The notes under the pieces are model-generated. The model saw nothing but the letters and a program-made list of their open reading frames with translations, did no database searches and was not told where the DNA came from. Positions 10,243 through 22,900 of a DNA stretch of 64,000 nucleotides are shown here, piece by piece (the first letter of the stretch is position 1; each line of letters begins with the position of its first letter). A program made the translations under genes and the position numbers. This DNA is from Nelumbo lutea (lineage: Eukaryota; Streptophyta; Magnoliopsida; Proteales; Nelumbonaceae): positions 212,363,848 to 212,427,847 of the forward strand of contig JAKGHH010000001.1 of NCBI GenBank assembly GCA_022828595.1, given 5' to 3'.

Positions 10243-12465
10243 CTAAGCATATATGTCAATCATGCTTAGCTTGGAAAGGTTATTAGCAAACTTTGAATGG
10301 TGAACACCTTTCGTGAGGCAATCAACTATTTGGTCTTCTGACCTTACAAAAGGAAGGCAAATCTCTCCGCTAACAATTCTTTCTCTAATAAAGTGTCTAT
10401 CCACCTCAATATGCTTTGCATGATCGTGTTGGACAAGATTGTGATGAATATTTATGTCTGCTTGGTTATTACAATATAGTCTCATTGGAACATTTGCTTG
10501 GGTGCCCATCTCAGTTAATAAGGTCTTCAACCAGAGTAGTTTAGACACTCTATGAGCCATTGCTCTGTACTATAACTCAGCACTAGAACGAGCAACCACA
10601 GATTGTTTCTTCTCTAGGAAACTACATTGCCTCCAACTAAGGCACAATAAGAAGATGTAAATCTTCTATCATCGATGGACCTTGCCCAATCAACATTTGT
10701 ATAAGCCTCAATCTTTAGATGGTCGTGGTTGAAATACAACATCCCTTTACTAGGGCATCCTTTCAGGTATGCTAAAATTATGTTAACTGCCTGCATATAA
10801 GATGTCATGGGTTCATGCATATATTGGCTAACCATTCCAACCACATAGGAAATGTCAAGTCTAGTCAAACAAAGATACAAAAGGCGTCCCACCAATCTCG
10901 GATATAACCCCTGTTTGGAAGAACTTATCTTTCAGTAGAGTTCAACTAGTGATTGGTATCAATTGGAGTTTCTATAAGCTTACACCCTAATTTCCCAACC
11001 TCATGAAGCAAATCAAGTACATATTTCCTTTGTGATAGAAAAATCCTCTTCTTCGATCTTGCAACTTCAATGCCAAGAAAGTATCAGAGATCACTAAGGT
11101 CCTTAATATCAAATTCAGAAGCAGGGAATGACTTTAACTGAAAGATACCAACGATATCATCACCTATCACAACAATGTCATCAACATATACTATCAACAT
11201 TGTTACTCTACCATCAACTCTTCTAATAAATAAGGTGGTCACTAGACATTGAGAAAACCAATCTTTAAGATGACATTCTTGAACCTGTCAAACCATACTC
11301 TTGGAGACTGTTTTAGCCCATACAAAGACTTCTCCAAGCGACACACTTTTCCATCACTATTAGGGAAACTTACCCAGGTGGTAAATCCATATACACTTCC
11401 TCTTGTAAGTCCCCATTAAGGAAGGCATTCTTTACATTCATTTGATATAAATGCCACAAGTAATGGGCGGCAAGAGACATGAGCACATGAATAGAGTTCA
11501 TTTTAGTAACTAGAGCAAAGGTTTCCAGATAATCAATGCCATATGTCTGAGTGTATCTTTTGGCTACAATAAGAATCTTATCTTTAGGGTAAGGAACAAC
11601 CTCCAAAGTCTAGTTCTTTATTAGGGCCTCCATTTCTTGGTTCATAGCTTCTTTCCAATTGGGGCACTGCATTGCCTCTGTAACACTACAAGGGATGGAA
11701 ACAGAAGAAATAGCAAAAAAATAGGCACAATAGGAAGGGGAGAGAGCATCATAAGACACATAGTTCATGATAGGATACTTGCTACATGTTCTCTTCCCTT
11801 TTCGAATGGCAATAGGAAGATCAAGGTCAGAATCAATAGTAGGATTGTTAGGAGGCTCAATATTACCTAAGTCTAGGGAATTAGATTGTGATGGGCTTTC
11901 TGCTTCAGGAGCCACCCTCTTATTGTGCCTGATGAAAAACTACTTCTAGGACCGAGTTCGATACACAAGAGGAGGAGGAGAAGGAATAGAGGTAGAAAGA
12001 GAGGGAGGAATAGAGGTAGGAACAGGAAGGCAGAAGGGAGTCCGATCTTCACTTGCATTCTCCCCCTGAAGAGAATGATGAGATGACTGGAAAAAGGAAG
12101 AGGATTCCAAAAAGGTAACATCCTTAGAGACATATATCTTTCTAGAGAGCATTGAAGCATCTATAGCCTTTCTGGACTGGAGAGTAACCAAGGAATACAC
12201 ACTTAACGGATTTAGGATCAAACTTGCGCTAGGAAAGACTCATATCATGAACAAAACAAATACAACCAAAGACCTTAAGGGGTAGATTAAAAGGAGGTTC
12301 ATTAGGGAATAGTAGTTGATGAGGAGAATGAAGGTTAAGGACCCTTGATGACAGTCTATTAATGAGGTACACAACTATCTCAATAGCATCACCCCAAACT
12401 CAAGTTGAAACATGAGTTTGGAACAACGAGCCTCGAGCAACTTCAACCACATGCCTGCAATTTCA
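10243..12465 (-). pseudogene. Copia F pol remnant: integrase C terminus, RT, RNase H
   Basis: Reading leftward on the minus strand: an integrase C-terminal part (EVARG-like start near 12450, INRLSSRVL, KVFGCICFVHD), then a linker with DLPIAIRKGKRTC. RT follows with [33 protein letters not shown], and YVDDIVVIGDD near 11187. RNase H has ADINIHHNLVQHDHAKHIEVD and stops near 10243 (LSMIDIYA). In-frame stops and frameshifts occur throughout. The order IN-RT-RH is diagnostic of Ty1/Copia. The 5' part of integrase is lost at about 12465, where unrelated sequence begins. Confidence 0.85.
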
Positions 12466-13780
12466 ATCGAGTTGGAATATGGATTTAGCCATCTACGATT
12501 TGCAGTTTTGGAAACTACATACTACGATCTAATTTTTGTTTTGCAGGGTAGCAGTCCAACGAACAACCCTTCTACTGATTATTCATTATCTTGTATTAGT
12601 TATTTAATTTCAGATCATCATTCTTGAATTGAATCTTGAATTAAAAATCAAACCCTAGACCCATTCGAACTAGATTGGACCAAATTGGTTGGATTGAATC
12701 TATGGTTCGATGAGGGCTGTTCATAGCCCTAAAATTTCATATATTGGTCAAGGAATTGATGATTAATTGCAAGATGCAATTCATCCCACATCTGTAAAAC
12801 CCAGTTCTAATCTGTTAAAATTGCTTTAAACCAATTTCAGCATAAAAGCTATATGGGCCAAACTGCTCTTTGCACTTTAGCCCATATACCTAGATAATAT
12901 TAATTAGTAATATTACAAAAATTTATGGCTTTAATTATCGGTTTTATAGTTATTAATTGATTGGATCAATTATGGATTTCATGTATGTGATGTATGGATG
13001 TGTTATGTGCAGCGTTCATGGGCCATTTGTACTTGGTCCTTGCTGATTTGATAGTGGCTCTTGCACACATCATGGCTGAATGCACATCATTACCATGGTG
13101 TCCTTAAGATCATTGGATGATCTCCCTTTGTGGTGGGCCCCACACCAGTTTCCTCCCCAAGAGGAACCGTGCGGAATCCTAGCCGTTTAGGGCCCATCTA
13201 ATTCCGACTTTATGAAAACTAGTGGGCGCCACTTTGGTTTGACCAAAATTAAACTAGGGCTTAATCTTTCATTCCTTCCACTGAAATATGAGTGCATGTG
13301 ATAGGGAAATTCATGTGATGAACTCTCTAAAGGCCTTCAATCATTAACATGAAGATGGGTTCTTCATTAATGAGGAAATGCACCATAAAATTGGGCTATC
13401 ATATCCTAAAATGGAAGACTCTCTCACAGTACCTTAGCGTTCATGAATATGATGGATGAGCATTCACTGGACATAAAGGTTTAACCTAAAATGGCAATAA
13501 ACCTTGTCTGATAGAGGCCAAAGGGAAAGCTCATAAGATGAGTGGATATGATCTTTCATACAAGGTGATGGGGTTATGCAGCTGAAACAGTTGGCTCCAT
13601 GCACCCTATGTGATTTCTCACATTTGTAGAGACAAAATTTGTGGTCCCCGTCACTGAGATAGGAGGGAAATATTAAAAATGAATAAATGGAAATAGAACA
13701 TAGATTAAAAGTCATATCTATGTAGATAACATGAATCAAATAAGGTTGGAGATTAATATTTGCTTTGCCCTTTATCTGAA
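12466..13780. other. Unassigned sequence between Copia F integrase and Copia E gag
   Basis: 1.3 kb of AT-rich DNA with no supported coding frame. It does not match the E-family LTR, although E's 5' LTR and leader would be expected here. It may be a truncated leader plus filler, or a fragment of another element. I see no primer-binding site before the E gag start. Confidence 0.4.
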
Positions 13781-16700
13781 ATGGCAAACGGTCAATTCAC
13801 TAAACTGTTGGACGACAACAAGTTTAAAGGCCCAAATTACGCTGACTGGTATCATAACCTTATGCTGGTCCTAACGTCCAAAAAATTGGACAAGGTAGCT
13901 AAGAACCTTGCTCCGGAACGTCCGGGTGATAGGGCTTCTAAGGCCCGCAGGAGGGATTATCAAGATTGGGAGGAGACAAATTCTCTTGCTTGGTGCTATA
14001 TCATTGCCTTCTTAGATAATCAGAAACAATGGCAATTCAATCAGATCGAATTGTCCAAGGATATCTTGGATAGTCTAAGTACAATGTATGAGGAGTAGAA
14101 TCGTTCTACTCGTCAGAAGGTCCTGAAATAGTTCATCACCGCACAAATGTCCAAGAACCAGTTAGTTCATGACCATTGTCTTAAGATGATGAGATACATC
14201 AATTAACTGGAGGCTTTTGGATATGAGTTAGATCATGTCACCATGGTTGATGTCATCCTGAACTCTTTGCTTCCTTCCTCTAATCAGTTCATCATGAACT
14301 ATAACATGAACAAGCTAAATGTTAGTATCCAGGAACTCAACAATATGTTGTAGAGGGCCGAGGAACTGATAAAGAAGGATGAGGCCATTTCCATGCTTGT
14401 TGAGGGTGGAAAATCGGGCAAGAAGAAGAGGAAGGTGAAGAAGAAGCCACAGAAGAAAATTAGCAAGCCCAAAAGGCAGAGGAAGGACAAAGCATCAAAT
14501 GCTTGTCAATTCTGCAAGCAGGCGGGCCACTAGAAGAGGAACTGTCCTCAGTTCCTGAAGACCAAGAAACAAGGTAATTTTAAACCCTTTGTCATAGAAA
14601 CCAATATGTTGGTAACTTCTACTTCCTGGTGTATTGACTCCAGGGCTTCTACTCATGCATGTAATACATTGCAGGGGTTCAGGACAAGTAGAAAACTGAG
14701 TGACAGAGAGATGATTCTTTACTTGGGGACTTCTGCAAATGTTGCAGCTACAGCCATAGGGACTGCAGAATTGTATTTCAGAGAATGATCAATTACATTA
14801 AAAGATTGTCTTTATGTACCCAATTTGAGAAGAAATTTGATTTCTATTTCAAAACTGTGTGCGGATGGATATTTTATTCTCTTTAGTAACTGAAACTACG
14901 TTGGATGATATCACCAAGAAAAGAACCCGTGATACAGTTAATCCCATGTGCCTGTGGCATTACCAACTTGGCCACATTAACATAGATCATATCACAAGAT
15001 AGGTAAAGGATGGTCCTTTGGATTTTCTAACTATAGAAGATCTTTCAACATGTGAACCTTGCATTTAGGGTAAGATGAAGAAACGACCATTTAACAGTAA
15101 GCCTGAAAGATCAACAGGCACACTTGGCCTGATACATACTTATGTATGTGGTCCCATGAATGTTAAGACACGTAACCAACACGTTTATTTCATAACCTTT
15201 ACCGATGATTACTCACGGTATGGTTATGTGTACCTAATAAGGCATAAGTCTGAGTCTTTTGAAAAGTTCAAAGAATTCAGACAAGAAGTTGAGAAACTGA
15301 TAGGGAGAAAAATTAAGACCCTTCGATCAGATCGAGGTGGCGAGTATCTCTTTGACTAATTCGATGACTATTTAAAGGCCAATGGGATAGAATCACAACT
15401 AGCTTCTCCTGCTACACCACATCTAAACGGTGTGTTAGAGAGGAGGAACCAGACTTTATTGGATATGGTCCGATCACTTCTCGTACATTCAGAGCTACCC
15501 ACATCCTTTCGGGGTTACACATTATAGATTGCGATATATGTGCTGAATCGGGTTTCAACCAAATCCGTTCCGAAGACTCCCTATGAGCTTAGGACCGGTA
15601 AGAAACCAAGTGTAAGAAACTTGAAGATTTAGGGTTTTCCGGCACATGTTAAAAGAACAAGTACTGAAAAATTGGAATCCAATACTAGTCGTTGTCTTTT
15701 TGTAGGTTACCCAAAAGGCTCTGTAGGGTATTTATTCTATGACCTAGGAGAACAGAAGGTGTGCTATAGTCGAAATGCCCATTTCTTGAAAGATGATTAC
15801 AACCTGAACAATCATCGTCAAGAAGTTATTCTTGATGAGGAGAGCTCAGGGGTAGTGAGCGATGTCCCACAAGCTCTAGTTAATAACCAACCTAGGAGAT
15901 CTACCCGGGATTCAAGGCCTCCAGTTCGTTATGGCTATGACCAAGAAAGTTACTTGGTGGAAGCCACGACTAGTGAGGAGGACCCCGTGACTTATACAAA
16001 ATCTATGTTGGACATAGATTCCTTGAAGTGGGTAGATGCCATGAGAGTAGAGATTGACTCAATGGAGACCAATGGAGTCTGGACTCTGGTAGATCCGCCC
16101 CTTGGAGTAAAAGCAATTGGTTGTAAATGGATCTATAAGAGGAAGAAGGGACCCAATGGTAAGGTTGAGACCTACAAGGCTCATCTTGTGGCGAAAGGGT
16201 ACACTCAGAAAGAAGGAATTGATTATGAGGAAACATTTTCGCCCATGGCCATGCTTAAATCCATTAGGATCCTGCTAGTTGTAACAGCATACCATGACTA
16301 TGAGATTTAGCAAATGGATGTCAAAACCGCATTCCAGAATGGAAATCTTATCGAAGATATATATCTATATGCAGCAACCGCAAGGTTTCATAGCTGCAGG
16401 TCAGGAACACCTGGTATGTAAAATCAATCGATCATATATGGACTTAAGCAAGCTTCTAGGAGTTGGAACATCCAGTTTGATTCTACCGTCAAACAATTTG
16501 ACTTTGAGCAAAATCTAGATGAACCCTGTGTCTATAGAAAAACCAATGGTGATAAGGTTACGTTCTTAGTTTTGTATGTAGATGACATTCTACCCATTGG
16601 GAATGATGTAGGAATGTTAATTATGGTGAAAGTGTGGCTTTCACAACAATTCTCAATGAAAGATCTTGGAGAAGCCTCTTACATTTTGGGTCTTTGAATC

Positions 16701-17510
16701 TATAGAGATAGATCAAAGAGGACAATATGATTATCCCAGTCTGCCTACATTGACAAAATAGTCAAGAGGTACAACATGGAGAACTTTGAGAAAGGAAATG
16801 TTCATTTCAGACATGGAGTCACTCTCTCCAGGGGTATGTCTCCCAAGACTCCCGAAGAGATTGAGGGCATGAAAGAGGTTCCCTATGCCTCAGCCATAGG
16901 GAGCATTATGTATGCCATGCTGTGCACTCATCCTGACATTTCTCAGGTAGTGAGTGTGGTAAGCATATACCAATCTAACCCAGGGCAGGAGCATTGGACT
17001 GTGGTGAAAAACATACTAAAATACCTTCGAAGGACAAAAGAGTTTTGTCTAGTATTCAATGGTAGTTCACTACAGACCAAGGGGTATACTGATGCCGATT
17101 TTCAGTTAGATCTAAATGATAGAAAGTCTACATCCTATTATATCTTCACGATAGGATCGTGTATTGTTTGCTGGAAAAGTAGCAAACAGGGGTCCACAGC
17201 GGATTCCACAACCGAAGCCGAATACATTGCCGCAAGTGAAGCTGCGAAAGAAGTCGTATCGATGAAGAAGTTCATTCAGGAATTAGGAGTAGTTCCATCC
17301 AACACATCACCCATTCCATTGTTGTGTGACAACACTGGAGCCATTGCTCAGGCTAAGGAGCCACGAGCCCACTTGAAGTCGAAGCACATCGAGAGGAAGT
17401 ACCATGTACTGCGGGAGATAGTTGGAAGAGGGGGCGTCCTGATTCAAAAGGTAGCATCAACGGAAAATGTAACAAACCCATTGACTAAGCCACTGACACA
17501 AAGTATTTGA
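13781..17510 (+). pseudogene. Copia E gag-pol, many stops
   Basis: From the ATG at 13781 (MANGQFTKLLDDNKFKG) the frame gives a short Copia Gag. A zinc knuckle follows (CQFCKQAGH, stop, KRNC, 14506-14545), then the protease (CIDSRASTHAC instead of DSGAS). The GAG-pre-integrase and integrase region reads HTYVCGPM, FTDDYSRYGYVY, LRSDRGGEY and LERRNQTLLDM. RT has WIYKRKKGPNGKVETYK, QMDVKTAFQNG and LYVDDILPIGND (near 16575). RNase H has TDADFQLDLNDRKST, TEAEYIAASEAAKE and SKHIERKYH, to the stop at 17508-17510. At least ten in-frame stops are visible, mostly TAG. The protease Gly is changed to Arg, so the copy is dead. Confidence 0.9.
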
Positions 17511-17573
17511 GAAACACGTGGAAAGCATGGGACTCCGGCTTATACCCGATCGGACCTAAGTGCAAGTGGGAGC

Positions 17574-19496
17574 TGTTAGACAGTGTATGCCCTTAGCTCC
17601 AATCAGAATGATGTACATTATGATATTTAGTGTAAATGAATAAATTACATATTTGATTCATGTTATCATGGTGTGTTTCTGTGTAATACCCTTAAGCTTG
17701 ACACATATAAGACTCGTGTTAGTTTATAATCTTCACAACCGTTGGATAGATCTAGGGTGATTTATCTTGCCAAGGCTGACACTGATGTGCCGCCAAGTTG
17801 GTTGGGGTGGCCTGTCTCAGCTGCCAGGGTGAGACTTGAGGTATATGCAGTGTGGGTTTTCTTGAAACCCTGAACCGGACAAAAATTCCAGTATTGCCTT
17901 GGACCTTGGAGATAGATGGGCAAAACTAGAATGTTATAGTTGACCCCTAGACTCGATTATGATACTACACTACGTGTCAGATTGGGCTGTCTCTGATATG
18001 CCAATCAGTGAGATCCTTAGAGGGGGTCAAAACTTGGGTATGTTGGGACAGTTCGAAAATTCATCTGAGTGGGTGATCATAGTGATAGAATCAGCCCCTT
18101 TTTCGGACAAAGTGAATGATCGGGGATGCACTCTCTCTGATGGAAACCAAAACTACTGGCAATTGATTTTAACCGATGAAATTTGTTTTGCAAAATATAT
18201 TTATATAGAGATATACATTTATATATTATGGTTTCAAAATGTTTGCAAAAGGTTTTAATTCCCGGGATCCATGTGAGTAGAGAGTGCAACACTGTACCTT
18301 GCAGCCGAGGGAGAGATTCTCTCTTGTCAGGCGGTGTTTGATCATTATGGACAAAGATGTTAAGTATAAAACCATTGAGGGTAATACCTAATGGGCTAAT
18401 CTTGCATCTGCCCACAATCATAGGGTTTTTATAAGGTGACTTGACCCAAGGACCATTTAGTGTAAATATTGGGCCCATTAAGAACCCATGGTGATGGACT
18501 CAGGGGTTCACTGTCTCATACAGTGAATTCGGCCAGGCCTTGTAACAGAGGCTGGGCTGAACCCGTGTTGTTGATGTATAGATCAATGTTTGGGTCCCAC
18601 ACCGTACAAGGATAACCAACTAGGCAGCAGATTAAGAGGGCTAGTTAGCACATAGACTTAATGGGCCTAAAGCCCAATTCGAACTGGCTTAATGAGATTA
18701 CTTAAATGAGGACGGTTCTGGGGTTTGGATTAGCGGATAGGATAAGGAATTATCCCTATCCACTCAAAGAGTTCAGATCCAAATAAAGATTTGGATTAGA
18801 AAACTCATAATTTGATTAGGAATGATGATCTTTATCTACATATAAGATAAGGGATTATCCTTATCTTTTAAAGAGAGTCTAGATCCAAATAAAAGATTTG
18901 GGTTAGGAAACTCCTAATGGGATTAGGAGATCCTCTCTTTAAGGCTATAAATAGAAGAGCAGGGCGAACCTCCAGATCATCTAACAGTCTGTTGATTTAA
19001 GAGAGAAGACAATATACAGTTCGACTACTTCTGTCTTTTGCTCTTGTTCCTGCTCTTGCCACAGTTCAATTTCCACCAGTGGGAGTGATTAAGAACGGCT
19101 CTTGATATTGCCTTTTGCTGGAAAAGGCAATTTGAAGTTGTGCTCATCAGCCCTCCATCATATTCTTGTTGAAGAATTCGGTTCTTGCTGAAGAACCATC
19201 ATGCTGATTCTGCTTCACCCCGCACTGTGTCATCTTCGTTGGAGGCAGTCTTTGGTCTTCTCCTTGGGTGTGAATAACTTCATTGGGGGTTACTATTACT
19301 CCATATCAGGTATATCCCTATACTCCCTTTTGGTTTCAGATCTGGTTCGGTTTGGTTTCAAGATTGATCATTGAAAATGCAGTTTTCTAAAATAGGGAAT
19401 GTGATTCCCACATGGGAGAGAGAGAAATTTTTGAAAATTTGCCCAACCTTCCTGCAAGGTTCGGCCATCCATATGATGGATCTCTCATCCCTTACA
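17574..19496 (+). repeat. 3' LTR of Copia E
   Basis: 1,923 bp, from TGTTAGACAGTG to CTTACA, directly after the purine tract. It is homologous over its whole length to 5591-7541 and, inverted, to 62963-64000. LTRs near 1.9 kb are long for a Copia element. It contains phrases such as GGGCCCA repeats and a TATAAATAG box near 18946. Confidence 0.88.
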
Positions 19497-20182
19497 AAAT
19501 GATCACTCGTAGAGGATTGCATCATGGCGGTTCTTCGGCTTTCTTCCCCTTATACAAGAGAGTAAGCAGTAGCAAGAGAAACAACGCCTTTACTAAGAAT
19601 TTGTTGTCTGGTGAAATCAAACTCTGGGTTCAAGTCGGCCAAAAAATCAAAGACTCTAGTCTCCTCTATATACTTCCTAGACAGCTCACCATCTTTAGGG
19701 TCCTTCCAAACTAGAGCTTTCCAGATCCATTTCTTCCTAGATAGACTGTAGAGAAGAGAAATACATAGCAACAAATTCTCCCCCTGACGCATATTGCAAG
19801 CTTCCCTCTGAAGCTGATACACTCTAGCAGTATTGTTAACTTGGGAAAAAGTAGCAACTACCCTATCCTACATATCCTTGTCAGATGGAAGAAACATGTA
19901 ATTTTGGGCAATATGATGTTGCATTGAGCAAATCAACCATGGCATAACAAGGGAGTTGTCTTGTTCCCACCTTGCAAATTTCAAGTCTTCAAGATCCGGC
20001 TTTACTTCCCTTCTTATGATGAATCCCAGTTTACCCCTCCTAGTAATAGTAAGTTTAGCAGATTGAGACCACTCTTAGAAATTAGTTACATCCAGCATAA
20101 CAGTGGTTATCATACCACTGAAAATATTTGTAGTTCTTGGGAGCACACCGGAAACCATTTGAAAATCCTTAGATGATTCTAT
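19497..20182 (-). pseudogene. Copia F gag
   Basis: Minus-strand Gag of the UBN2/DUF4219-like Copia type. It holds MYQLQREACNMRQGE near 19815 and KYIEETRVFDFLADLNPEFD with a stop-free run to about 19550. Comparison with the related copy at 57299-59655 places the start at 20180-20182, where this copy has ATA instead of ATG. The C-terminal end is cut by Copia E at 19497. Confidence 0.8.
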
Positions 20183-20718
20183 ATTCTATCAAGACACCTT
20201 TTCACCAACCAAAAAGGACCCCCAATACTTTAACCACGGTTCTAGACCCAAAAACACATTATCCCACGGTTAAGAACCAAAGGGAAACCCAAAAAACTAG
20301 GTTGGCGGAAAAATATAGGGATAAAAAAATCTCCAAAAAATCACATAGTGCTCAGAAAATTATGGGACCACTTCCTGTCAATCCCAAATTGAAAAACGAC
20401 CTGAATGGTCTAGGTTTTACAGTAGAAAAAAATCATTAAACCTGTTGTACATGGCTCAACATCAGATATGGAATTTCTGCAATTTTTTCCTTGAAAAATC
20501 TACAAAAAATCATAGAAAATTCGTATAATGACAAGAGTCATACTAAATTTTTTCTAAAATTAGGGCAAATCAAACTATGTTGGTTTCATAGACTACCACT
20601 GACACCTGTGTGGATTGCTGACATCATTCGACGGTGGTCTGACGTTAGCAATTCGCCTCTTGGTAGGAGATCAGCAAAAACTAACTCCCAGATGCTTCTA
20701 CCCGCTTTGATACCAAGT

Positions 20719-20955
20719 TGCAGAAATTAGGGTTTTAAGAGAGTGAAAGAAAGGAGAGGAGAAAAGAAGAAGAAGAGGAAGAAGAAAGGGAAGTGTTGAG
20801 AGGTGTGTTATGTTCACTGTTCACACCCTCAAAATTTCACTTTATAATTGAAAATTAATAATTATAAGAAGGCCCCTATTTGAGTGCCCAAATACAGAGA
20901 TAGTACAAGAAAGGAGAAAATAACCAAAAACACCCCTATCTAACCATTCTCAACA
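20719..20955 (-). repeat. 5' LTR of Copia F
   Basis: 237 bp, inner edge TGCAGAAATTAGGG next to the primer site (GCTTTGATACCAA on plus, 20704-20716), outer edge TTCTCAACA at 20955. It matches the LTR at 9996-10230. Confidence 0.85.
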
Positions 20956-21148
20956 AACTGATGTTAATTAACATTACAGCAGGGATCAACTTGACACTTT
21001 TGAAAGTTTAGGTACTATAGTGACATGTTTGAACATTTGGGTATTAACTTGACACTACCCCCAAAGTTCAAGGTACCAAAGTAGAACCTCTCCAAAAAAG
21101 TAATTACACATTAAATTTGTAAACTTAAGCTTTAGTATTTGCGGTTTA

Positions 21149-21266
21149 GGCTAAGTTTGGAAGGAGTACAAATACAAATATTTAGAGTGCAAATTATGTA
21201 TTTTATATTATTGTGTATGTATTTGCAATGTATATATTTATATTTGTACTCTTTTCAAATTGAGCC
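21149..21266. mobile_element. Small MITE, 118 bp
   Basis: The left end GGCTAAGTTTGGAAGGAGTA matches inverted the right end, which on the other strand reads GGCTCAATTTGAAAAGAGTA. The core is very AT-rich and non-coding. It may be a hAT-type MITE. Target duplication not resolved. Confidence 0.75.
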
Positions 21267-21267
21267 T

Positions 21268-21996
21268 AAGGGAAATTGTCTAAAACTCATCACGACTTTT
21301 AACCATTTCTCTTAAACTCACTATAACTTTTCAAAACATTAATGGAACCCAATGTAAGTAAGTTGACGTTAAATAGACTAATGGATATTAGTAGATTACT
21401 AATTCACCCTTTAGTTTGCTGTAAATGAAAAATAAAGCAAAACTTTGATAAAAAAACAACAAAAATACATCTCATATACTTTAGTATAAAACTTTTTTTT
21501 GCCCATTTTACATATTTAAGTAAAAAGGGAGATTCAAATAAAAAAAGAACTCTTTTAATTCAAATCAAACTCATCTAATGTTCCATACCTACTTGCACAT
21601 TACAACTGTCACTTTATCCCTTCAAATTTCAAATGCAACAAGAAATGGGATCAATAAAAGATTTATGGTCAAGAAGATGACACGTGGCTCTGTAGGACCT
21701 AATACCCACTTCTATGAGATGTCAGGTAGAATAAAGGTGTATTGAATAAAAATTAGGATGACATAAAAATATATTTAATAAAATTGACATCCCTTCAAGG
21801 GCAGTTTGATCGTAAAAATTGCATTTATGGTGATGTGGACAATTTCTCTCAATAAACACTATTAGTGTTCTATGGGATGGTGAGTATTGGAAAATAAATA
21901 GTCAATGACATGGGGTTCCCAAAAGGTTTTGAAAAGTTATGGTAAGTTTAAGAGAAATGTTGAAAAGTCATGGTGAATTTTAGACAATTTCCCTTA
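21268..21996. mobile_element. MITE with about 70-bp terminal inverted repeats
   Basis: The left end reads TAAGGGAAATTGTCTAAAAC and the right end, on the other strand, TAAGGGAAATTGTCTAAAAT. The match continues for about 70 bp through TTTCTCTTAAACT and ATAACTTTTCAAAAC. The inside is AT-rich with no ORF. It starts one base after the smaller MITE ends. Confidence 0.8.
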
Positions 21997-22285
21997 CACT
22001 AATTTAAATTTAAATTTTGTTAAAGTAATAATTATAGTTATTATAAATTAAATTATATAATTATTATGCATATAAATAATAAATTTACTCATATGATTTA
22101 TCATATGTAACATTTTTATGTAATTAAAAGTTTATCCAAAAAACCATAAATAACGAAGGCTCTTCTTATTAATATTTTCCTGAATATTAAAAGCTAAGGC
22201 TACTTAAGAAAACCTCCTAATCGTATTATTTTTTCTTTCCTTTCTGAAAAAAGAAAAAGAGTTGTGTTTTTTTTGATAAGTATAA

Positions 22286-22900
22286 TTATGGATTGAATGA
22301 ATGGCTCATAGCTGGTTTAGACTTCTGTATTTCCTCTCTACCAAAAAGAAAAAAATGCGCTCCCACTGAAGTCCTTATATCCACGTCATCAACAATAAAC
22401 AGACTGGCGCAAAAAGCGCCAATAGTCCCGCCATGATTAAGCTCCTTAAAACCCGAACCCCAATAGTCAGGTCGCCGGAAAAATCGTCTTCTCCGGCGCC
22501 GATCACAACAGCACCAATTTCTTCCACCGCTAGAGCATCGACAAAAATTTATCCCATCAAAATAGACCTCCCCGATACCATGCAACGTATCTAACATCAG
22601 GCCCAGAGGGAAAAACACCCTTGGTTTAAAGTAATTGTCCGAGGCACGACCAGTGAAGTTTGAAATTCGGATTGATTGTTGGTCGGTCAAAACAGTGGTT
22701 CCATGGGCTCCCGGCAAAGCAGCGCCTAGGAGAGCTTCGCCGTCAACAACAGCATCTCCGGCAACGTATGCCACGACGAGCCAACAATGAGACGACGTCG
22801 ATTGCGTTTTAGGAAGACCTTTCCGGTCCAACGAACCAACTAAAAGAACTAACAGAGAGTCACTTCTAGTGCATGAAATTGTCCAGAAACCGGCCTTCAA
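22286..22900 (-). other. Unrecognised 204-codon minus-strand ORF
   Basis: An open frame of richer GC content than the neighbouring AT-rich DNA, running away from the kinesin start (head to head, about 330 bp apart). The first codon in the window frame is TTG, with a TGA just upstream and no ATG near the N terminus. It would therefore have to be an exon or a broken gene. The translation has a hydrophobic N-terminal stretch (DSLLVLLVGSL), a Gly/Ala-rich middle and a low-complexity CCCDRRRRRRFFRR run caused by a CCGGCG-rich tract. I do not recognise a domain. It could be 5' regulatory DNA of the kinesin with a chance ORF. Confidence 0.25.

Larger units (their letters stand above)
13781..19496 (+). 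mobile_element. Copia E, plus strand, lacking its 5' LTR
   Basis: A gag-pol remnant (13781-17510) is followed by a purine-rich tract (17559-17573) and one 1.9-kb LTR (17574-19496). The element lies in the gag region of Copia F. The right edge (..CTTACA, 19496) abuts F gag sequence on the other strand. The matching 5' LTR is absent, so the left part was deleted or replaced. The same LTR occurs alone at 5591-7541 and in reverse at the window end. Confidence 0.8.
9996..20955 (-). mobile_element. Copia F, minus strand, interrupted by Copia E
   Basis: The paired LTRs are 9996-10230 (3') and 20719-20955 (5'). Both read TGTTGAGAATGG at the minus-strand start and end in TGCA. Next to the 5' LTR is the primer site (TTGGTATCAAAGC on the minus strand). 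Next to the 3' LTR is a purine tract (TTGAGGGGGAG). Internal gag lies at 19497-20182, and integrase end, RT and RNase H at 10243-12465. The part from gag C terminus to integrase core is missing where E lies. The flanks TAAGT and AACTG do not give a clean duplication. Confidence 0.85.
9596..21092. mobile_element. Fold-back MITE split by Copia F
   Basis: The two parts are 9596-9995 and 20956-21092. The left end (CTTTAGTACCTTGAACTTTG) matches inverted the right end (CAAAGTTCAAGGTACCAAAG). Inner segments such as GTAGAAGACAATGAACAATG also have inverted partners near 9735-9765, so the arms are long. Without the Copia insertion it would be roughly 0.54 kb with no coding frame. The superfamily is not clear. 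Confidence 0.7.
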
